Shown here: positions 12,368-14,638 of the stretch, in pieces
Numbering within the stretch: the first letter of the stretch is position 1
Layout of the letters: each line of letters begins with the position of its first letter
Source of the DNA: Anaerolineae bacterium
GTDB lineage: Bacteria > Chloroflexota > Anaerolineae > JACIWR01
Assembly: GCA_021162125.1 (NCBI GenBank)
Contig: JAGGZG010000256.1
Span: 1-14,638 of the forward strand
DNA: 14,638 nt
Direction of reading: 5' to 3'
Notes under the pieces: generated by a model
Told to the model about the DNA's origin: nothing
Database searches by the model: none
Seen by the model: the letters and a program-made list of their open reading frames with translations, nothing else
Position numbers and translations under genes: made by a program

Positions 12368-14260
12368 ATGGGAAAAATTATAGGCATTGACCTGGGGACG
12401 ACCAACTCCGTGTGTGCAGTCATGGAAGGTGGCGAGCCGACGGTGATCCCCAGCGCGGAGGGCGGACGACTGTTCCCATCGGTAGTGGCCGTCAACCCCA
12501 AGACCGGGGAGCGAATGGTTGGGCTAGTAGCCCGTCGCCAGGCTATCACCAATCCGGAAAACACCATTTTCTCGATCAAACGCTTCATGGGGCGCAAATA
12601 CGACGATCCCGAGGTGCAAAAGGCGCTGAAGATCGTGCCCTACAAGGTGACCGCAGCCCCTAACGGCGACGTGCGGGTGTGGATGGGCGGCAAGGAATAC
12701 TCGCCGCCGGAGATCTCGGCTATGATCCTGCAGAAGATTAAGGCCGACGCCGAGGCATACCTGGGCGAGTCGGTGACGCAGGCGGTCATCACCGTGCCGG
12801 CCTACTTCAACGACTCCCAGCGCCAGGCCACCAAGGACGCGGGCAAGATAGCCGGGCTGGAGGTGCTGCGCATCATCAATGAGCCCACAGCCTCGTCGCT
12901 GGCCTACGGGTTGGATAAGAAGAAAGACGAGACTATCGCCGTGTATGACCTGGGCGGCGGAACATTCGACATCTCCATTCTGGACGTGGGTGAAGGAGTG
13001 TTCGAGGTCAAGTCCACCAACGGTGACACCTTCCTGGGCGGCGATGACTGGGATCAGCGGATCATTGACTGGATCTGCGACGAGTTCAAGAAGGATCAGG
13101 GAATTGATCTGCGGCAAGACCGTATGGCTTTGCAGCGCCTGAAGGAAGCGGCGGAGAAGGCCAAGATCGAGCTCTCCAGCGTGATGGAGACGGAGATCAA
13201 CCTGCCGTTTATCACGGCGGACGCATCCGGCCCCAAGCACCTTCAGATGAAGCTGACGCGGGCTAAGCTGGAGCAGCTCACTGAGGATTTGATTGAGCGA
13301 TCCGTCGCCCCGTGTCTTCAGGCCCTGGAGGATGCGAAGCTGAAACCTGAGGACATTGACGAGGTAATTCTGGTGGGGGGCATGACCCGTATGCCCGCCG
13401 TCCAGGAGGTGGTGCGTAGGATTTTTGGCAAGGAGCCGCACAAGGGCGTCAACCCCGACGAGGTTGTGGGCATAGGGGCAGCTATTCAGGCTGGGGTGCT
13501 CGCTGGCGAGGTCAAAGACGTGCTCTTGCTGGACGTGACTCCGCTGACGCTGTCTATCGAGACCCTGGGCGGGGTGGCGACGCCTCTCATCGAGCGCAAC
13601 ACTACCATCCCCACCCGCAAGAGCCAGATTTTCTCCACGGCAGCCGATATGCAAACTCAGGTGGAGATACACGTGGTACAGGGTGAGCGTCCGATGGCCG
13701 CCGACAACAAATCGCTGGGCCGCTTTATCCTGGACGGCATTCCACCCGCGCCACGGGGTGTCCCGCAGATCGAGGTCACCTTCGACATTGATGCCGACGG
13801 CATTCTCAACGTCTCCGCTCAGGACAAGGCCACCGGCCGCGAGCAGCACATCACCATCACCGCCAGCTCTGGCCTCTCCAAAGAAGAGGTGGAACGCATG
13901 GTCCGCGAGGCGGAGAAGTTCGCTGCCGAGGACCGCAAGCGCAAGGAAGAGGTGGAGCTGCGCAACAACGCCGACGCTCTGATCTACTCCACGGAGAAGT
14001 TGCTCCGCGAGCAGGGCGATAAGATGCCCGGCCACGTGAAGAGTGACGTCGAGGCCAAGCTCAACGCACTGCGCACGGCGCTCCAGGGGAAAGATGTGGA
14101 CGACATCCAGCGCAAGATGAGCGACCTGCAAAGTGCTGTCCAGCAGGCCGGAGCGTCAATGTACGAGCAGGCTGGCCCCACCACTCCGCCACCTGGGGGC
14201 GAAGGCGGTCCACCGCCCGGAGGTGAGGATGTGGTAGAGGGCGAGTTCAGCGAAGCCTGA
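12368..14260 (+). CDS. dnaK: Molecular chaperone DnaK (HSP70)
   Basis: This 630-residue HSP70 binds exposed hydrophobic segments of client proteins under ATP control, helped by GrpE and a J-protein. The ATPase domain (1-383) shows phosphate-1 IGIDLGTTNS (5-14), phosphate-2 VYDLGGGTFDIS (192-203, with the autophosphorylation-type Thr199) and adenosine motif VILVGGMTRMPA (333-344). The linker DVLLLDVTP is at 384-392. The substrate-binding beta-sandwich (393-500) includes LTLSIETLGG and FDIDADGILNVSAQDKATG, then the helical lid (501-600). The tail is Gly/Pro-rich and ends VVEGEFSEA. The long form of the ATPase domain, with the FMGRKYDDPEVQ insert (73-84), is the type typical of Gram-negative bacteria rather than Firmicutes. 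AAGGAG lies 8 nt before the ATG. No dnaJ follows; a terminator and a convergent gene do. Confidence 0.98.
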   Translation: MGKIIGIDLGTTNSVCAVMEGGEPTVIPSAEGGRLFPSVVAVNPKTGERMVGLVARRQAITNPENTIFSIKRFMGRKYDDPEVQKALKIVPYKVTAAPNGDVRVWMGGKEYSPPEISAMILQKIKADAEAYLGESVTQAVITVPAYFNDSQRQATKDAGKIAGLEVLRIINEPTASSLAYGLDKKKDETIAVYDLGGGTFDISILDVGEGVFEVKSTNGDTFLGGDDWDQRIIDWICDEFKKDQGIDLRQDRMALQRLKEAAEKAKIELSSVMETEINLPFITADASGPKHLQMKLTRAKLEQLTEDLIERSVAPCLQALEDAKLKPEDIDEVILVGGMTRMPAVQEVVRRIFGKEPHKGVNPDEVVGIGAAIQAGVLAGEVKDVLLLDVTPLTLSIETLGGVATPLIERNTTIPTRKSQIFSTAADMQTQVEIHVVQGERPMAADNKSLGRFILDGIPPAPRGVPQIEVTFDIDADGILNVSAQDKATGREQHITITASSGLSKEEVERMVREAEKFAAEDRKRKEEVELRNNADALIYSTEKLLREQGDKMPGHVKSDVEAKLNALRTALQGKDVDDIQRKMSDLQSAVQQAGASMYEQAGPTTPPPGGEGGPPPGGEDVVEGEFSEA

Positions 14261-14293
14261 GCTCAACCCCCAGCCGCATAAAACTCAGAAAGT

Positions 14294-14331
14294 CCCGCCC
14301 TGTTTCCAACCGGAGCAGAGCGGGGCTTTTC
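14294..14331 (+). terminator. Intrinsic terminator after dnaK
   Basis: CCCGC-C-CTG (14294-14302) pairs with CAG-A-GCGGG (14316-14324), eight pairs with one mismatch, followed by GC and TTTTCTCT. It lies about 35 nt after the dnaK stop and would end the heat-shock operon. Confidence 0.75.
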
Positions 14332-14408
14332 TCTGCACAGAGTGTTTCATAAGCCTGTGTTTGCTCCCTGGCAGTGTTATCTGCCGGCGGTCCCGTGAGA
14401 GTTCCAGA

Positions 14409-14517
14409 TTCAAGGTTTCAAGTTTACCGTCGCGCCCAACCTGAAACCTGCAACCCGAAACCCGCAGCCTTGTGCCACGTCTCCCAACTCATTTGAAACA
14501 CACCCATTTGAAATGAG
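14409..14517. repeat. Heptamer tandem repeat and inverted repeat between dnaK and the convergent gene
   Basis: Four tandem heptamers, ACCTGAA, ACCTGCA, ACCCGAA, ACCCGCA, run without a break from 14439 to 14466. Just before them TTCAAGGT/TTCAAGTT forms an 8-bp period (about 14409-14424). Further on CTCATTT (14488-14494) and AAATGAG (14511-14517) form a 7-bp inverted pair, and CATTTGAAA occurs twice in direct order (14490-14498, 14505-14513), right against the stop of the convergent gene. No gene is visible here. Confidence 0.65.
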
Positions 14518-14638
14518 TCAACCTTCTGGGCGACTTTTGACCAGCACCGACCACTGCCCGCGCTGCACCACCTCGTCGCGCTGGTTGAGCACCGATACGT
14601 CAAACACCACCGCACCGCCGCCCAGCCGGCGCATCGCC
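14518..14638 (-). CDS. MaoC-like dehydratase, C-terminal fragment
   Basis: The last 39 codons of a gene whose start lies outside the window; TGA is at 14518-14520 on the minus strand. The visible end includes GAVVFDVSVLNQRDEVVQ and RGQWSVLVKSRP. The pattern 'V-x-F-x-V-x-V-x-NQ-x-x-x-x-VVQ-x-G-x-x-x-L-V-x-x-RP' is the closing strand pair of MaoC/hot-dog-fold proteins, such as (R)-enoyl-CoA hydratases. The catalytic Asp/His lie outside the window, so the reaction cannot be stated. It is convergent with dnaK across 257 bp. A thioesterase-type hot-dog protein is the main alternative. Confidence 0.6.
   Translation of the reverse strand, partial: AMRRLGGGAVVFDVSVLNQRDEVVQRGQWSVLVKSRPEG

Noticed and set aside
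12524..14131. Open frame of 535 codons on - opposite dnaK
   Set aside because: Long antisense frames opposite dnaK are a known by-product of its codon use. No ribosome site or domain supports expression.
14424..14615. 63-codon open frame on - at the window end
   Set aside because: It is in the wrong frame; the adjacent frame encodes the MaoC-like C-terminus with a conserved pattern and a clean stop at 14518.

Overview
The window reads as bacterial chromosome, most likely from the phylum Chloroflexota (Anaerolineae-like). This is an inference from moderately high GC, the Val/Lys/Glu/Thr-rich stalk on the peptide-binding lipoprotein, Thr/Pro-rich lipoprotein linkers, the many small palindromic and heptamer repeats between genes, and a CIRCE-controlled hrcA-grpE-dnaK operon. 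No 16S or other taxonomic marker is present.

Layout. (1) 1-471: the 3' end of a probable IS110-family transposase on + and a structured non-coding tail that runs up to the 3' end of oppB. (2) 472-7725, all on -: a peptide/nickel-type (Opp/Dpp) ABC importer locus. In transcription order it holds a membrane-anchored substrate-binding protein, oppD, oppF, a second substrate-binding lipoprotein and the permease oppB. No second permease (oppC) lies in the window; its usual place just after oppB is where the IS end sits. (3) 7859-8804, on -: an ECF-type sigma factor translationally overlapping a small protein with a C-terminal membrane helix. (4) 9077-9892, on -: a secreted or lipid-anchored protein with three LysM repeats, behind a strong sigma70-type promoter. 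(5) 10376-14331, on +: a heat-shock operon with promoter, perfect CIRCE operator, hrcA, grpE, dnaK and an intrinsic terminator. dnaJ is not in the window. (6) 14518-end, on -: the C-terminus of a MaoC-like hot-dog-fold protein, convergent with dnaK.

The most unusual observation is the substrate-binding protein at 1681-3537. Its family-5 domain appears circularly permuted: after a normal lipoprotein signal and stalk, the part that is normally C-terminal comes first and the normal N-terminal lobe comes last. The two blocks complement each other almost exactly. The other binding protein at 6019-7725 has canonical order and serves as an internal control. Just after the permuted gene, and before oppB, lies a cluster of strong inverted repeats, including two mutually exclusive hairpins.

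Functionally, the two binding proteins would capture peptides or similar solutes outside the membrane, OppB would form half of the channel, and OppD/OppF would power import. HrcA would repress its own operon at CIRCE, and GrpE/DnaK form the folding machine. I see no defence system, CRISPR array, tRNA or rRNA.
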